From Lachnospiraceae bacterium (GTDB lineage Bacteria; Bacillota; Clostridia; Lachnospirales; Lachnospiraceae), in assembly GCA_910575565.1 (NCBI GenBank), contig CAJTFL010000001.1, positions 434,001 through 498,000 on the forward strand: DNA of 64,000 bases, in the 5' to 3' direction. The translations under genes and the position numbers were made by a program. Of the stretch, positions 1-8,476 are shown in pieces (position 1 is the first letter of the stretch; every line of letters starts with the position of its first letter). The notes beneath the pieces were generated by a model that saw only the letters and a list, made by a program, of their open reading frames with translations, did not search any database and was not told the DNA's origin.

Positions 1-219
1 CTTGCCGTGGAGCAGGATGTGCCTGATGCGGCCTTAAAGGCGTTAGATAAGCTGATTGACGAGGAGTCGGAGCTGGTAAGCTTATATTACGGGGCCGAGG
101 TGTCCGAGGAGGAAGCAAACGAACTCCTTGAGCAGGCGAAGGAGCGGTTCCCCCAGGTGGAGGTGGAGCTGCAAAACGGCGGGCAGCCGGTATACTACTA
201 CCTGCTTTCCGTGGAGTGA
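1..219 (+). CDS. fakA: Fatty-acid kinase FakA/YloV (DAK2 family), C-terminal end only
   Basis: The frame is open from the first base, so only the last 72 codons are present. They match my memory of the C-terminus of the FakA/YloV family: an acidic helix, a tract beginning with ELVSLYYG, and the closing stretch GGQPVYYYLLSVE. Known family: FakA is the ATP-dependent kinase subunit that, with a FakB acyl carrier, phosphorylates exogenous fatty acids for phospholipid synthesis. The gene ends 6 bp before recG, and yloV/fakA followed by recG is a common Firmicutes arrangement, which supports the call. Catalytic residues lie outside the window. Confidence 0.8.
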   Translation, partial: LAVEQDVPDAALKALDKLIDEESELVSLYYGAEVSEEEANELLEQAKERFPQVEVELQNGGQPVYYYLLSVE

Positions 220-225
220 TAAGGG

Positions 226-2292
226 ATGGAGATTAAGGGAATGCCCTTGGAGGAATTAAAGGGGATCGGGGAAAAGACCGGGAAGCTGTTCCGGAAGATG
301 GGAATTGGGACGGTAGATGAGCTTTTGCGGTTCTATCCCAGGGATTACGATGCTTTCCAGGATCCGCTTCCCATCGGCCAGCTGAAGGAGCAGGCGGTGA
401 ATGCCGTGGAAGGGGTTTTGATGAAGCCTGCGGATCTCCTTCGGCTAAACGGGATGGAGCTGGTTACGGCCAAGCTTAAGGACTTAACCGGAAGCCTGCA
501 GCTGACCTGGTTTCGTATGCCGTATATCCGTTCCCAGCTAAAGGCGGGAACCCCTTACGTTTTCCGGGGCAGGGTAGTTCGCAGGCAGGGGCGGCTTTTA
601 ATGGAGCAGCCCCAGATTTATTCCCCGGAAGCCTATAAGGAATTAGCCCATTCCCTGCAGCCGATTTACGGGCAGACGAAAGGCCTAAGCAATAAGGCCA
701 TCGCCAAGGCGGTATCCCAGGCCTTAAGCCTTGCGCCGAAGGAGCCGGATTATCTGCCGGAATATTTGCGGGAAAGGCACGGGCTTGCGGATTACTCCTT
801 TGCCCTGGAGCATATCCATTTCCCCGGAGATCGGGCGGCCCTTTTAAAGGCCAGGAAGCGCCTGGTATTTGACGAGTTTTTCCTGTTCCTTATGGGGGTT
901 CGACGCCTTAAAGAAAGCAGGCGGGATCAAGAATCGCCATTTCCCATAGCGGCTTTCGGGACAGCAGAGCGGCTCATTAGCGTTCTCCCTTACCGGCTGA
1001 CGAAGGCCCAGGAGAATGCCTGGGCAGAAATCCGGGCGGATATGGAAAGCGGCTTGGTGATGAACCGGTTAATCCAGGGGGATGTAGGATCGGGGAAGAC
1101 GATTATCGCCATATTAGCCCTTTTGGCAGCAGCAGACAGCGGATACCAGGGGGCGCTCATGGTTCCCACGGAAGTGCTGGCAAAGCAGCACTACGAATCC
1201 ATGGTTTCCCTGTTTCATGCCCACGGCATATCGAAGGTTCCCGTCTTAGTGACCGGCTCCATGACGGCAAGGGAGAAGCGCCAGGCCTATGAGGCCATCC
1301 GCAGCCATCAGGCGGATATCATTGTGGGCACGCACGCCTTAATCCAGGAAAAGATTAGCTACCGTAAGCTGGCGCTGGTAATTACCGACGAGCAGCACCG
1401 TTTCGGCGTAGGCCAGAGGGAAGCCCTGGGAGCGAAAGGCGAGGGCGGACTTCCCCATGTAATGGTAATGAGCGCTACCCCCATCCCCCGCACCCTGGCC
1501 ATCATCCTGTACGGCGATTTGGATATCTCCGTGATTGACCAGCTTCCCGCCAGCCGCCTCCCTATCAAAAACTGCGTGGTGGGGACGGACTACCGGAAGC
1601 GCGCCTACCACTTTATCGCCGGGCAGGCCGCCAAAGGCCATCAGGCTTACGTGATCTGCCCGATGGTGGAGGAAAGCGAGATGATCGAGGCGGAGAATGT
1701 GCTGGATTACACGAAAATTTTAAGGCAGGAGCTTCCGGAGGGAATTCGGGTGGAATACCTTCACGGGAAGATGAAAGGGGCAAAGAAGAACTGGATCATG
1801 GAACAGTTTGCCGCAGGCGAGATCCAGGTTTTAGTCTCCACCACGGTGATTGAGGTAGGCGTCAATGTGCCTAACGCCACCGTGATGATGATCGAGAATG
1901 CCGAGCGCTTCGGCCTGGCCCAGCTCCACCAGCTCCGCGGCCGGGTAGGGCGGGGGAAAGACCAGTCCTACTGCATCATGGTAAACTGCTCGGGGGACGA
2001 AGAGAGCGGGAAGCGGCTGGATATCTTAAACCATTCCAATGACGGCTTTTTCATTGCCTCGGAAGACTTAAAGCTTAGGGGGCCGGGGGATCTTTTCGGC
2101 TTCCGGCAAAGCGGCGAGATGGAATTTAGGCTGGCGGATATCTTCACGGATGCCGATTGCCTAAAGGCCGTTTCAGAGGAGGTGAACCGGCTGCTGGAGG
2201 AGGATCCAGGGCTGGAAAGGAAGGAGCACCTGGGGCTTGAGGGGCAGCTTAAGCGCTATCTGCAGGCCGGAAGGAGCCAGGTTAATTTATAG
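226..2292 (+). CDS. recG: ATP-dependent DNA helicase RecG
   Basis: Branch-migrating superfamily 2 helicase that remodels stalled replication forks and Holliday junctions. The 688-aa length is normal for the family. An N-terminal wedge/OB domain (about residues 1-240) precedes the motor. Walker A GDVGSGKT begins near residue 285, the DEQH box is at 388-391, motif III MSATPIPRT follows, and the C-terminal half has the motif V/VI segment with HQLRGRVGRG. The AAGGG before ATG 226 sits too close to act as an ideal ribosome site, so the ATG at 241 is an alternative start. It follows fakA by 6 bp and is probably cotranscribed with it. Confidence 0.97.
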   Translation: MEIKGMPLEELKGIGEKTGKLFRKMGIGTVDELLRFYPRDYDAFQDPLPIGQLKEQAVNAVEGVLMKPADLLRLNGMELVTAKLKDLTGSLQLTWFRMPYIRSQLKAGTPYVFRGRVVRRQGRLLMEQPQIYSPEAYKELAHSLQPIYGQTKGLSNKAIAKAVSQALSLAPKEPDYLPEYLRERHGLADYSFALEHIHFPGDRAALLKARKRLVFDEFFLFLMGVRRLKESRRDQESPFPIAAFGTAERLISVLPYRLTKAQENAWAEIRADMESGLVMNRLIQGDVGSGKTIIAILALLAAADSGYQGALMVPTEVLAKQHYESMVSLFHAHGISKVPVLVTGSMTAREKRQAYEAIRSHQADIIVGTHALIQEKISYRKLALVITDEQHRFGVGQREALGAKGEGGLPHVMVMSATPIPRTLAIILYGDLDISVIDQLPASRLPIKNCVVGTDYRKRAYHFIAGQAAKGHQAYVICPMVEESEMIEAENVLDYTKILRQELPEGIRVEYLHGKMKGAKKNWIMEQFAAGEIQVLVSTTVIEVGVNVPNATVMMIENAERFGLAQLHQLRGRVGRGKDQSYCIMVNCSGDEESGKRLDILNHSNDGFFIASEDLKLRGPGDLFGFRQSGEMEFRLADIFTDADCLKAVSEEVNRLLEEDPGLERKEHLGLEGQLKRYLQAGRSQVNL

Positions 2293-2307
2293 AGCAGGAG
2301 GAAGGAA

Positions 2308-2835
2308 ATGAATAATCTCAACCAAACCATCAGGACAATTTTAAACCGGAGGAGCACCAGGAGCTTTGTCCGAAGGCCCATAAAGGAAGAGGATCTTAAG
2401 CTGATTGTGGACTGCGCCCTCCATGCCCCAAGCGGCATGGGACGCCAGACCTGGAAGTTTACCGTGGTGGAAAACCGGGCCAGGATTCGGGAGCTTTCCA
2501 AGGCAGTGGGGGAAGAATTAGGGCGGGAAGGCTATGATATGTACGCCCCGGAGGTGCTAATCATCCCGTCTAACTTAAAAGAAAGCCCCTTCGGGATGGA
2601 GGATAACGCCTGCGCCATGGAGAATATTTACCTGGCGGCGGAAGCTTTGGGCATCGGCTGCGTGTGGATTAACCAGCTAAGGACGATCTGCGATGTGCCA
2701 AAGATCCGGGCAATCTTAGATGCCTTCCATATCCCAGGGGATCATGTAGTGTATGGCCTGGCGGCGCTGGGATACCGGGACGATGCTCCCCTTGCGCCAA
2801 AGGAGCGGATCGGCCAGGTGGAATACATAAAATAG
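2308..2835 (+). CDS. Nitroreductase family protein
   Basis: A 175-aa single-domain FMN-dependent nitroreductase-fold protein. The N-terminus has the family hallmark RRSTRSF, with later APSGMGRQTWKF (FMN phosphate and ring contacts) and GIGCVWINQL. Such proteins use NAD(P)H to reduce nitro-aromatics, quinones or flavins; the substrate cannot be read from sequence. A strong AGGAGGAAGGA ribosome site precedes ATG 2308, 15 bp after recG, so it is probably the last gene of the fakA-recG transcript, which ends at the hairpin that follows. A second, distinct nitroreductase lies at 47607-48101. Confidence 0.9.
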   Translation: MNNLNQTIRTILNRRSTRSFVRRPIKEEDLKLIVDCALHAPSGMGRQTWKFTVVENRARIRELSKAVGEELGREGYDMYAPEVLIIPSNLKESPFGMEDNACAMENIYLAAEALGIGCVWINQLRTICDVPKIRAILDAFHIPGDHVVYGLAALGYRDDAPLAPKERIGQVEYIK

Positions 2836-2884
2836 CCGCCAACTGCCCGCATAAGCGCGGCGCGGCTCATTGCCAGAAAAAAGA

Positions 2885-2947
2885 AAAGCAAAGGACTGCC
2901 GGTTATAAACGGAGCATAAGGGATAAAGGGCAGTCCTTTGCTTTTTT
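2885..2947. terminator. Bidirectional intrinsic terminator
   Basis: A 15-bp stem (AAGCAAAGGACTGCC pairing with its complement ending at 2943) is flanked by T-rich sequence on the right and A-rich sequence on the left. It can therefore stop both the rightward recG/nitroreductase transcript and the leftward membrane-protein transcript. The two genes converge on it. Confidence 0.85.
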
Positions 2948-3001
2948 CATACAGCACATTCGGATGAACCGATAATGAGCGAAGCAGCCTTGAGGGCAGG
3001 C

Positions 3002-4120
3002 TTATTGCCGGAAGAAGTCCTCATCAAGGTTTTCTCCCCGCATGGCCGGGTTATATTTTAAATCCATAAAGCCATTGAAATTTTTATTGAACATCTTTTC
3101 CAGCTCCGAGGTGTAGCCGATAACCATCTGGGGCTGTTCCGCCGCGTAGAATTTCAGGGCTTCCTGGGTCTGCTTTTCCGTCAGGGAAATGCCGGACATT
3201 TTTTTATCCTTGCTGTACAGGCGCATTTCGCTGACGCTGTACCGGCCCGTGCGGCTGTAATAATATCCCCAAACCAGATCCTTGTTTGCCAGGATCATAG
3301 CCCGGTTCCCTACCATGTAGACCGTCCATTTTTTTCCTACCCACACGGATTTCCCGATGGGATGAGCCTGGCTGAAATCCTCTTCGATTGCCGCCAGGGA
3401 AACGGAGCTGTCTTTTTGCAGGTACTGGTGGATGCTCTTCATATAGGCATTGCTGAATAGGCCCAGGACGCTCAGGAAACCGTAAAGGACAAAGAATGCC
3501 GCAATCGCCATCAAGCACCAAAACAGGGGAATGTTCATCCCGCCGATCCGCTTTGTGTCCAGCTCGTAAAAATAAAAATTCGTGTAATCGTCTTCCAAGA
3601 CATTAAATTCAGCCAGCGAGCTCCTAAAGTACCGTTCCATTTCGGCATCCATCTTCGTCCAAGTTCCAGTAAACGTGACCGGATCCGGAGGGGCGGCATT
3701 CCCGCTCTCGTCAAATAAGTAGTCGTTGGACGCCTCTATTATGGACGCCATTTCGCTTTGCTTGTCCTTGTTTAAGTAAACGCTGTAAAAATAAAAGGCA
3801 ACCGTCTCTTTCTCGTAATCCGGAATGGACTGTAACGCTAAGTAACTGTATCCGTTCGTGCTGGTGGTTTTCCCGCCATACTTCCTGGTAGTGGTGGTGG
3901 TATGCTCCACGTAGTCATACAGAAGGAATTCGGTATCCGTGGTAACATATTTTCCCGCATAGGTTTCCGGATCCAAAGTGATATCCATCTTCGTCGGGCC
4001 GGTGATTACATCAAGGATGGCAAGCTTCGTAACCGCCAGCATCCCAACAACCACGAGGATGGAAACAATAATTCTTGTAATGTTTGATTTCCTGGATTTT
4101 TTTTGAAGTGTCTCTAGCAT
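3002..4120 (-). CDS. Two-TM membrane protein, DUF6709-like architecture
   Basis: Unknown function. The 372-aa protein has a short basic N-terminus, a first membrane helix at about 15-36, an extracytoplasmic domain of about 155 residues that includes a Thr-rich TTTTT tract, a second helix at about 196-220, and a C-terminal cytoplasmic region. That region reads like a PH-type beta fold (WTVYMVGNRAMILANKDLVW) plus a closing helix. I recall families such as DUF6709 with this plan in Lachnospiraceae, but the assignment is from memory. The start is set by AAGGGGG just upstream. It is monocistronic and convergent with the nitroreductase. The his-operon membrane protein at 21673-22662 has the same plan. 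Confidence 0.65.
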   Translation of the reverse strand: MLETLQKKSRKSNITRIIVSILVVVGMLAVTKLAILDVITGPTKMDITLDPETYAGKYVTTDTEFLLYDYVEHTTTTTRKYGGKTTSTNGYSYLALQSIPDYEKETVAFYFYSVYLNKDKQSEMASIIEASNDYLFDESGNAAPPDPVTFTGTWTKMDAEMERYFRSSLAEFNVLEDDYTNFYFYELDTKRIGGMNIPLFWCLMAIAAFFVLYGFLSVLGLFSNAYMKSIHQYLQKDSSVSLAAIEEDFSQAHPIGKSVWVGKKWTVYMVGNRAMILANKDLVWGYYYSRTGRYSVSEMRLYSKDKKMSGISLTEKQTQEALKFYAAEQPQMVIGYTSELEKMFNKNFNGFMDLKYNPAMRGENLDEDFFRQ

Positions 4121-4310
4121 AGTTCCCCCTTTTTGTGTAAATAGATTGTAACTATTTTCTTTTGCCCACGCTGTCTTAAAAGCTGCGCCTGTATTTGTGC
4201 TGCCTATTTAATATACTATATTTTTGATGGTTCGTCCATGGTATTCTTTTTGATATTCTTTAAGGAAGCTAAATGCTCGTACAAACTCGGCTCTCGGCTC
4301 ATGGCTCGCT

Positions 4311-4371
4311 AAAATAAAAAGAACCGCTGCAGTACCTGGATGCCTAAGGCAGGCATCCATACTGCAGCGGT
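4311..4371 (-). terminator. Intrinsic terminator of the SASP gene
   Basis: A 12-bp perfect outer stem (ACCGCTGCAGTA and complement) plus an inner GGATGCCT/AGGCATCC stem is followed on the minus strand by TTCTTTTTATTTTA. It lies 16 bp past the SASP stop codon. Confidence 0.9.
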
Positions 4372-4386
4372 CCCTAGCTTACCGCT

Positions 4387-4596
4387 TTACTTTCCGGCCA
4401 TCTGGCGTTCCTGGGCCTCGATCATCTTCTTGACCATATAGCCGCCTACGGAACCGTTCTGGGCGGAAGTTAAATTGCCGTTGTAGCCGTTGCTTAACGG
4501 TACGCCGATTTCACTTGCTACCTCCATCTTCAGTCGGTCCATTGCCTCTTTTGCCTCAGGTACATTTGTCTTGTTGCTGGAAGAATTGCTTGCCAT
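4387..4596 (-). CDS. Alpha/beta-type small acid-soluble spore protein
   Basis: A 69-aa SASP, the normal length. It has the conserved blocks EAKEAMDRLKMEVASEIG and NGYNGNLTSAQNGSVGGYMVKKMI; the first contains the E-[IVL]-G site cut by the germination protease GPR. These proteins saturate forespore DNA, hold it in an A-like form and protect it from UV and heat. The start was moved to the internal ATG because AAAGGAGG lies at the right distance from it and the upstream 11 codons do not look like SASP. It is monocistronic with its own terminator, and shows that the organism forms endospores. Confidence 0.95.
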   Translation of the reverse strand: MASNSSSNKTNVPEAKEAMDRLKMEVASEIGVPLSNGYNGNLTSAQNGSVGGYMVKKMIEAQERQMAGK

Positions 4597-4671
4597 AATG
4601 ATATGCCTCCTTTTCTTCTCGATTGCCATCCCTTTAGTGTCCGGGATGTGGTTGGTTTTTTGCTACACTCC

Positions 4672-4699
4672 TATTATGTGCTTTCTCTTTGGGAATACA
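4672..4699 (-). promoter_or_regulatory. Possible forespore sigma-G promoter of the SASP gene
   Basis: On the minus strand CATAATA (4672-4678) matches the sigma-G -10 consensus well and lies about 75 nt upstream of the SASP start. A TGTATT at 4694-4699 is the best -35 candidate, but the 15-nt spacing is shorter than the usual 17-18, so this is tentative. Confidence 0.4.
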
Positions 4700-4885
4700 C
4701 TAGAAGGTTTTACGAAATCTGTCATTTTTCGGAAAACGCCGCGCCTGCCTGAACGGTTACTTTTTATGGATGGCAGCCGGAAAAATTTGAAAAACCGCTT
4801 GTGCATCTGAACTATTCATATTATACTAGATGAAAGCGTGCTGCTTGGCAGCAGCTTTACGTGTTTAAGTAAGCGAGGAAAGCGA

Positions 4886-5446
4886 ATGAGAGTGATTGCC
4901 GGCAGCGCAAGGCGCTTGCTGTTAAAAACGATAGAAGGCATGGATACCAGACCCACTACGGATCGGATTAAGGAAACCTTATTTAATATGCTGCAGTATG
5001 AGATTGCCGGCAGTTCTTTCCTTGACCTGTTTTCCGGCAGCGGAGCCATCGGGATTGAAGCCTTAAGCCGCGGGGCAAGGAGGGCTGTTTTTGTGGAGCA
5101 AAACCCATTGGCCGTTTCCTGCATCCAGGATAACCTGGAGACGACGCACCTTAAGGAGCGGGCACTGATCATGAAGAAGGACGTGCTTTTGGCCCTTAAG
5201 GAGCTGGAAGGAAAGGAAGAGCCATTTGACTTCATCTTTATGGATCCCCCTTACCGATGCGAAGCCGAGCGGGGGGTGCTTTCGTACCTGTGGGATTCCG
5301 CCTTGGCAGGGCCGGGGACTTTAGTCATCATTGAAGCGGCCAAGGAGACCGGGACGGACTGGATCCCAGCCATGGGATGGGAAATCCGCAAGGTCAAAAC
5401 ATATAAGACGAACAAACACATTTTTGCAGCTAAAGGAGAACAGTAG
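4886..5446 (+). CDS. rsmD: 16S rRNA (guanine966-N2)-methyltransferase RsmD
   Basis: SAM-dependent methyltransferase acting on G966 of 16S rRNA in the assembling small subunit. The 186-aa Rossmann-like protein starts MRVIAGSARR, has the SAM-binding motif DLFSGSGAIGIEALSRGA and the catalytic motif DPPY. The longer open frame was trimmed by 16 codons because family members begin at MRVIAG and GAGGAAAG sits just before that ATG. It is followed with no gap by coaD (TAG then ATG), the usual Firmicutes rsmD-coaD pair. Confidence 0.95.
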   Translation: MRVIAGSARRLLLKTIEGMDTRPTTDRIKETLFNMLQYEIAGSSFLDLFSGSGAIGIEALSRGARRAVFVEQNPLAVSCIQDNLETTHLKERALIMKKDVLLALKELEGKEEPFDFIFMDPPYRCEAERGVLSYLWDSALAGPGTLVIIEAAKETGTDWIPAMGWEIRKVKTYKTNKHIFAAKGEQ

Positions 5447-5944
5447 ATGTCGGTGGCAGTATATCCAGGCAGCTTTGACCCGGTGACTTTAGGACATTAT
5501 GATATTATCTTGCGGACGGCCCAGGTGATGGATCGGGTGGTGATCGGAGTGCTGAACAATCAGGCGAAGAAGCCCCTTTTTACGGTCGAGGAGCGGGTGG
5601 CCATGTTAAAAAGCGTCACTTCCGATCTTCCCAATGTGGAGATCCAGTACTTTGAAGGCCTTACCATCGATTTTGCCCGAAAAAACAAGGCAAAAGTGGT
5701 GGTGCGCGGCCTGCGAGCCGTCACAGACTTTGAGTATGAGCTTCAGCTTGCCCAGACAAACCGGGTGATAGCCCCGGAAATTGATACCATGTTTTTAGCA
5801 ACCAGCTTAAAATATTCCTACTTAAGCTCTAGCATGGTGAAGGAGATTGCCTCCTTGGGCGGGGATATTAAAGAATTTTTACATCCGCAGATTGCTGCGA
5901 ACGTATTAAAAAAATATGCAGAGTTAAATCAGGTAAGGAGATAA
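5447..5944 (+). CDS. coaD: Phosphopantetheine adenylyltransferase
   Basis: Catalyses ATP plus 4'-phosphopantetheine to dephospho-CoA, the penultimate step of CoA synthesis. The 165-aa protein has the nucleotidyltransferase signature [12 protein letters not shown] at the N-terminus, [15 protein letters not shown] in the middle and the ISSS-like motif [10 protein letters not shown] near the end, all as in bacterial CoaD. The ATG directly follows the rsmD stop codon, so translational coupling is likely. Confidence 0.97.
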   Translation: MSVAVYPGSFDPVTLGHYDIILRTAQVMDRVVIGVLNNQAKKPLFTVEERVAMLKSVTSDLPNVEIQYFEGLTIDFARKNKAKVVVRGLRAVTDFEYELQLAQTNRVIAPEIDTMFLATSLKYSYLSSSMVKEIASLGGDIKEFLHPQIAANVLKKYAELNQVRR

Positions 5945-5949
5945 AGGTT

Positions 5950-6540
5950 ATGAGCAGAATCGAACAGTTAATTGATGAGATTGAAGAGTACATCGATAGT
6001 TGTAAGTATCAGCCGTTGTCTACAACAAAGATTTTAGTGAATAAAGAAGAACTGGAAGAGCTTTTGGTGGAGTTAAGGCTCAGGGTTCCAGATGAGATCA
6101 AGCAGTACCAGAAGATTATCAGCAACCAAGAGGCTATCTTAAGCGAGGCCAGGAGCCAGGCGAACACCATGGTTGCGGAGGCCACGGCTCAGACGAATGA
6201 ACTGGTGAACCAGCATGAAATCATGCAGAAGGCTTATGCCAGCGCCAATGAAATTATCGAGCAGGCCAATATGCAGGCCCAGGCCATCGTGGACAATGCA
6301 GTCAATGACGCCAACAATATCCGTCAGGGAGCCGTCCAGTATACGGACGATATGCTGCGCAACCTCCAGGCAATCATCAGCCACACCATGGAAGGGGCCA
6401 GGGGGCGTTTCGATGCCTTCCTTACCTCCATGCAGTCCAGCTACGATATCGTCTCCACGAACCGGAATGAGCTGGCTGGCGGCGTGGTGCAGGAAGCCCC
6501 GGCAGGGGAACAGCCGCCGGAGGACGGGTCTGCGGTTTAA
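5950..6540 (+). CDS. Coiled-coil protein of unknown function linked to rsmD-coaD
   Basis: A 196-aa cytoplasmic protein with no catalytic motif visible. Residues 50-150 are a long Ala/Gln/Glu-rich coiled coil with repeated A-x-x-x-A spacing (for example SEARSQANTMVAEATAQTN), resembling ATP-synthase stalk or DivIVA-type helices. A short Pro/Glu-rich tail follows. In Clostridia such genes are often annotated vaguely as ATPase. The position 5 bp after coaD shows it belongs to that operon. A structural or division role is only inference. Confidence 0.75.
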   Translation: MSRIEQLIDEIEEYIDSCKYQPLSTTKILVNKEELEELLVELRLRVPDEIKQYQKIISNQEAILSEARSQANTMVAEATAQTNELVNQHEIMQKAYASANEIIEQANMQAQAIVDNAVNDANNIRQGAVQYTDDMLRNLQAIISHTMEGARGRFDAFLTSMQSSYDIVSTNRNELAGGVVQEAPAGEQPPEDGSAV

Positions 6541-6599
6541 GGCGGCTGGGGCTGAAATTGCGCGCCCGGCAGCTTTTGGGCAAATGGCCGGCAGGCAGG

Positions 6600-7544
6600 T
6601 TACTGATAGAGGAAGAGCATCAGGAAAAAGCAGGCCATCAGGCTGTGAAGCAGCTTCCACAGAATATAATGTCGGATGGATAGTCCGACATTTTTTGTAA
6701 CGCTTTTTACCTGGAACACGCCGGAGAAGCCGCCGAAGGCGGCTGCCCAAAGGATGGGGAAAATCCCTGATGCGCCGGGAAGGAAACGAGCCGCGGCGTC
6801 AATCCCGGTAGTCATCTCCGCTGCGGCAATAAGCAGCACGGAAAAAAGGCCCGGAGGGAAAAAGGCTTGGAGATATTGGGCTAGGATGGAAAAAATCATT
6901 AAATACCCGCCGATTTTCACCATCAGATGGATGGAATCCATCAGCGCTTGATCTAAGGGAAAGCAGGCCTTAGGGGAAGCGCTGCCGAAATTCCTGGAGG
7001 AGCAAATGTTTCGGATGCCGGAAAAACCATACAGCCTGCCTGCCAAAACAAACATGGGAAACAAAGGAAGATAAAGGGATGCCGCCACCTTCCAGAGAGG
7101 AAGGAAAAGCGCCTGCCCTGCCGCCTGCCTGGCCTTTGCCATGACAAACCCGGCCAAAAACATAGGGCTGGGAAAGCTGCTGACGGCGTACAAGCTTCTG
7201 GCCTCGGGAAGGGAAATCAAGCCTTGATCCAAGAAATCGCTGCAGGCCTTCGCTCCCAAGGGATAGCCGCAAAGCACGCCGCTTATCAGGACAAAGCAGC
7301 CGTTTTCCGACAAGCCCAGGAGCCGCCCGAATACGGGCACGGCAGGAGCCGCCAGAAATTTCACCCCGTTCATGGCGGTAATCAGGTTTGTGCATACCAT
7401 AAAGGGCAGCAGGGTGGGAAGGACGGTCTGATACCAGAGCAGCAGCCCCCTCCTGGCTCCCTCTAAGGAGAGCTTGGGGAAGCATAGCAGAAGCACCATC
7501 ACTGCCGAGAGGGCTGCTTTAGGAAGATTTCCTTTCGTTTTCAT
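6600..7544 (-). CDS. ylbJ: Sporulation integral membrane protein YlbJ
   Basis: A polytopic membrane protein of 314 aa with about eight hydrophobic segments and the GATE/nucleoside-recognition features of YlbJ: WYQTVLPTLLPFMV near the N-terminus, CGYPLGAKA, SSFPSPMF, and FGGFSGVFQVKSV near the end. In Bacillus ylbJ is needed for efficient spore formation. The start was set at the internal ATG preceded by CGGAGAAAAAAC; the extra 11 codons upstream lack a ribosome site. It converges with the rsmD operon, whose terminator hairpin lies inside this gene's 3' end. Confidence 0.9.
   Translation of the reverse strand: MKTKGNLPKAALSAVMVLLLCFPKLSLEGARRGLLLWYQTVLPTLLPFMVCTNLITAMNGVKFLAAPAVPVFGRLLGLSENGCFVLISGVLCGYPLGAKACSDFLDQGLISLPEARSLYAVSSFPSPMFLAGFVMAKARQAAGQALFLPLWKVAASLYLPLFPMFVLAGRLYGFSGIRNICSSRNFGSASPKACFPLDQALMDSIHLMVKIGGYLMIFSILAQYLQAFFPPGLFSVLLIAAAEMTTGIDAAARFLPGASGIFPILWAAAFGGFSGVFQVKSVTKNVGLSIRHYILWKLLHSLMACFFLMLFLYQ
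6668..6697 (+). terminator. Plus-strand terminator embedded in the ylbJ 3' coding end
   Basis: A 9-bp stem AATGTCGGA/TCCGACATT with a 7-nt loop is followed by a T run. It lies 128 nt beyond the coiled-coil gene stop, so the rsmD-coaD mRNA would run antisense to the last part of ylbJ before ending. Confidence 0.75.
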
Positions 7545-7603
7545 GTTTTTTCTCCGGGATTTAAGCGTATATATCATTAATACAATATATGTGGGGCATG
7601 GTT

Positions 7604-8437
7604 ATGCATATGATTTGGATTTGGTCAGCAATCCTCCTGCTTTCCGTCTACCAGACGGCCTTCCTGGACGGCTTGCTGGATCATCCCGGCAGTTACCCAT
7701 TAGACGGCTATACCTGGGAATCCGAGGCATTCCGAAATATGCAGATGGGAGAGTGCCTGTCCGGGCAGCCCAATCTGGATCTTGACTGCCTTACCGCCCT
7801 AATGGTGAGCCATGATTACGATCTAAGCCAGCTTAAGGAAGAGGAGGTAAGCGGCTGGGAAGGGCTAAAGGCTTCCATCTGCCAGCAGAAGCCGGTGGAA
7901 TACCGAAAATTAAGGCAGGCGTACCAGGCAGTCTTCGCGGACATTTCCTGCTTCCCTATCCCTGCCTCCCTCCGCCCCAGGGAGGGAAGCTTTGTTTCCT
8001 ACCAGGATGATTTCTTAGCTCTCAGGACTTACGGGGGAGAGCGCCGGCATGAAGGCTGCGATATCCTGGGCAACGGGGCCGCCAGGGGGTTTTACCCCGT
8101 ATTGTCCATGACAGGCGGACAGGTGGAGCAGGTGGGATGGCTGGAAAAAGGCGGCTGGCGGATCGGGATCCGTGCGCCTTGCGGCGCTTATTTTTATTAT
8201 GCCCACCTGTACGGCTACGGGCAGGAGTGGGCAGTGGGGGATAAGGTGGAGCCTGGGACGCTGCTGGGATATATGGGGGATTCCGGTTATGGCGTCCAGG
8301 AAGGGACGGTTGGGAATTTTGAGGTTCACCTCCACCTGGGAATATACTTAAAAACGGATCATTACGACGAACTGAGCATTAATCCTTACTGGGTGCTGCG
8401 CTACAGCGAGAAATTCATGCGGCAGGCCAGTTACTGA
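7604..8437 (+). CDS. Membrane-anchored M23 (LytM) family metallopeptidase
   Basis: Zinc endopeptidase domain of the type that cuts peptidoglycan cross-bridges. An N-terminal hydrophobic stretch (IWIWSAILLLSVY) anchors or exports the protein. After a linker of about 120 residues, the LytM domain has the first zinc pair H-x3-D in RRHEGCDIL and the HxH motif in VHLHLG, so it looks catalytically complete. GTGGGG at 7591-7596 best serves the ATG at 7604; 7589 and 7610 are alternatives. It is divergent from ylbJ, which may point to a sporulation or envelope role (inference). Confidence 0.85.
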   Translation: MHMIWIWSAILLLSVYQTAFLDGLLDHPGSYPLDGYTWESEAFRNMQMGECLSGQPNLDLDCLTALMVSHDYDLSQLKEEEVSGWEGLKASICQQKPVEYRKLRQAYQAVFADISCFPIPASLRPREGSFVSYQDDFLALRTYGGERRHEGCDILGNGAARGFYPVLSMTGGQVEQVGWLEKGGWRIGIRAPCGAYFYYAHLYGYGQEWAVGDKVEPGTLLGYMGDSGYGVQEGTVGNFEVHLHLGIYLKTDHYDELSINPYWVLRYSEKFMRQASY

Positions 8438-8476
8438 CTTTTTGATACGGCTTGCACATTTAGGAAGGGCTTGCAT

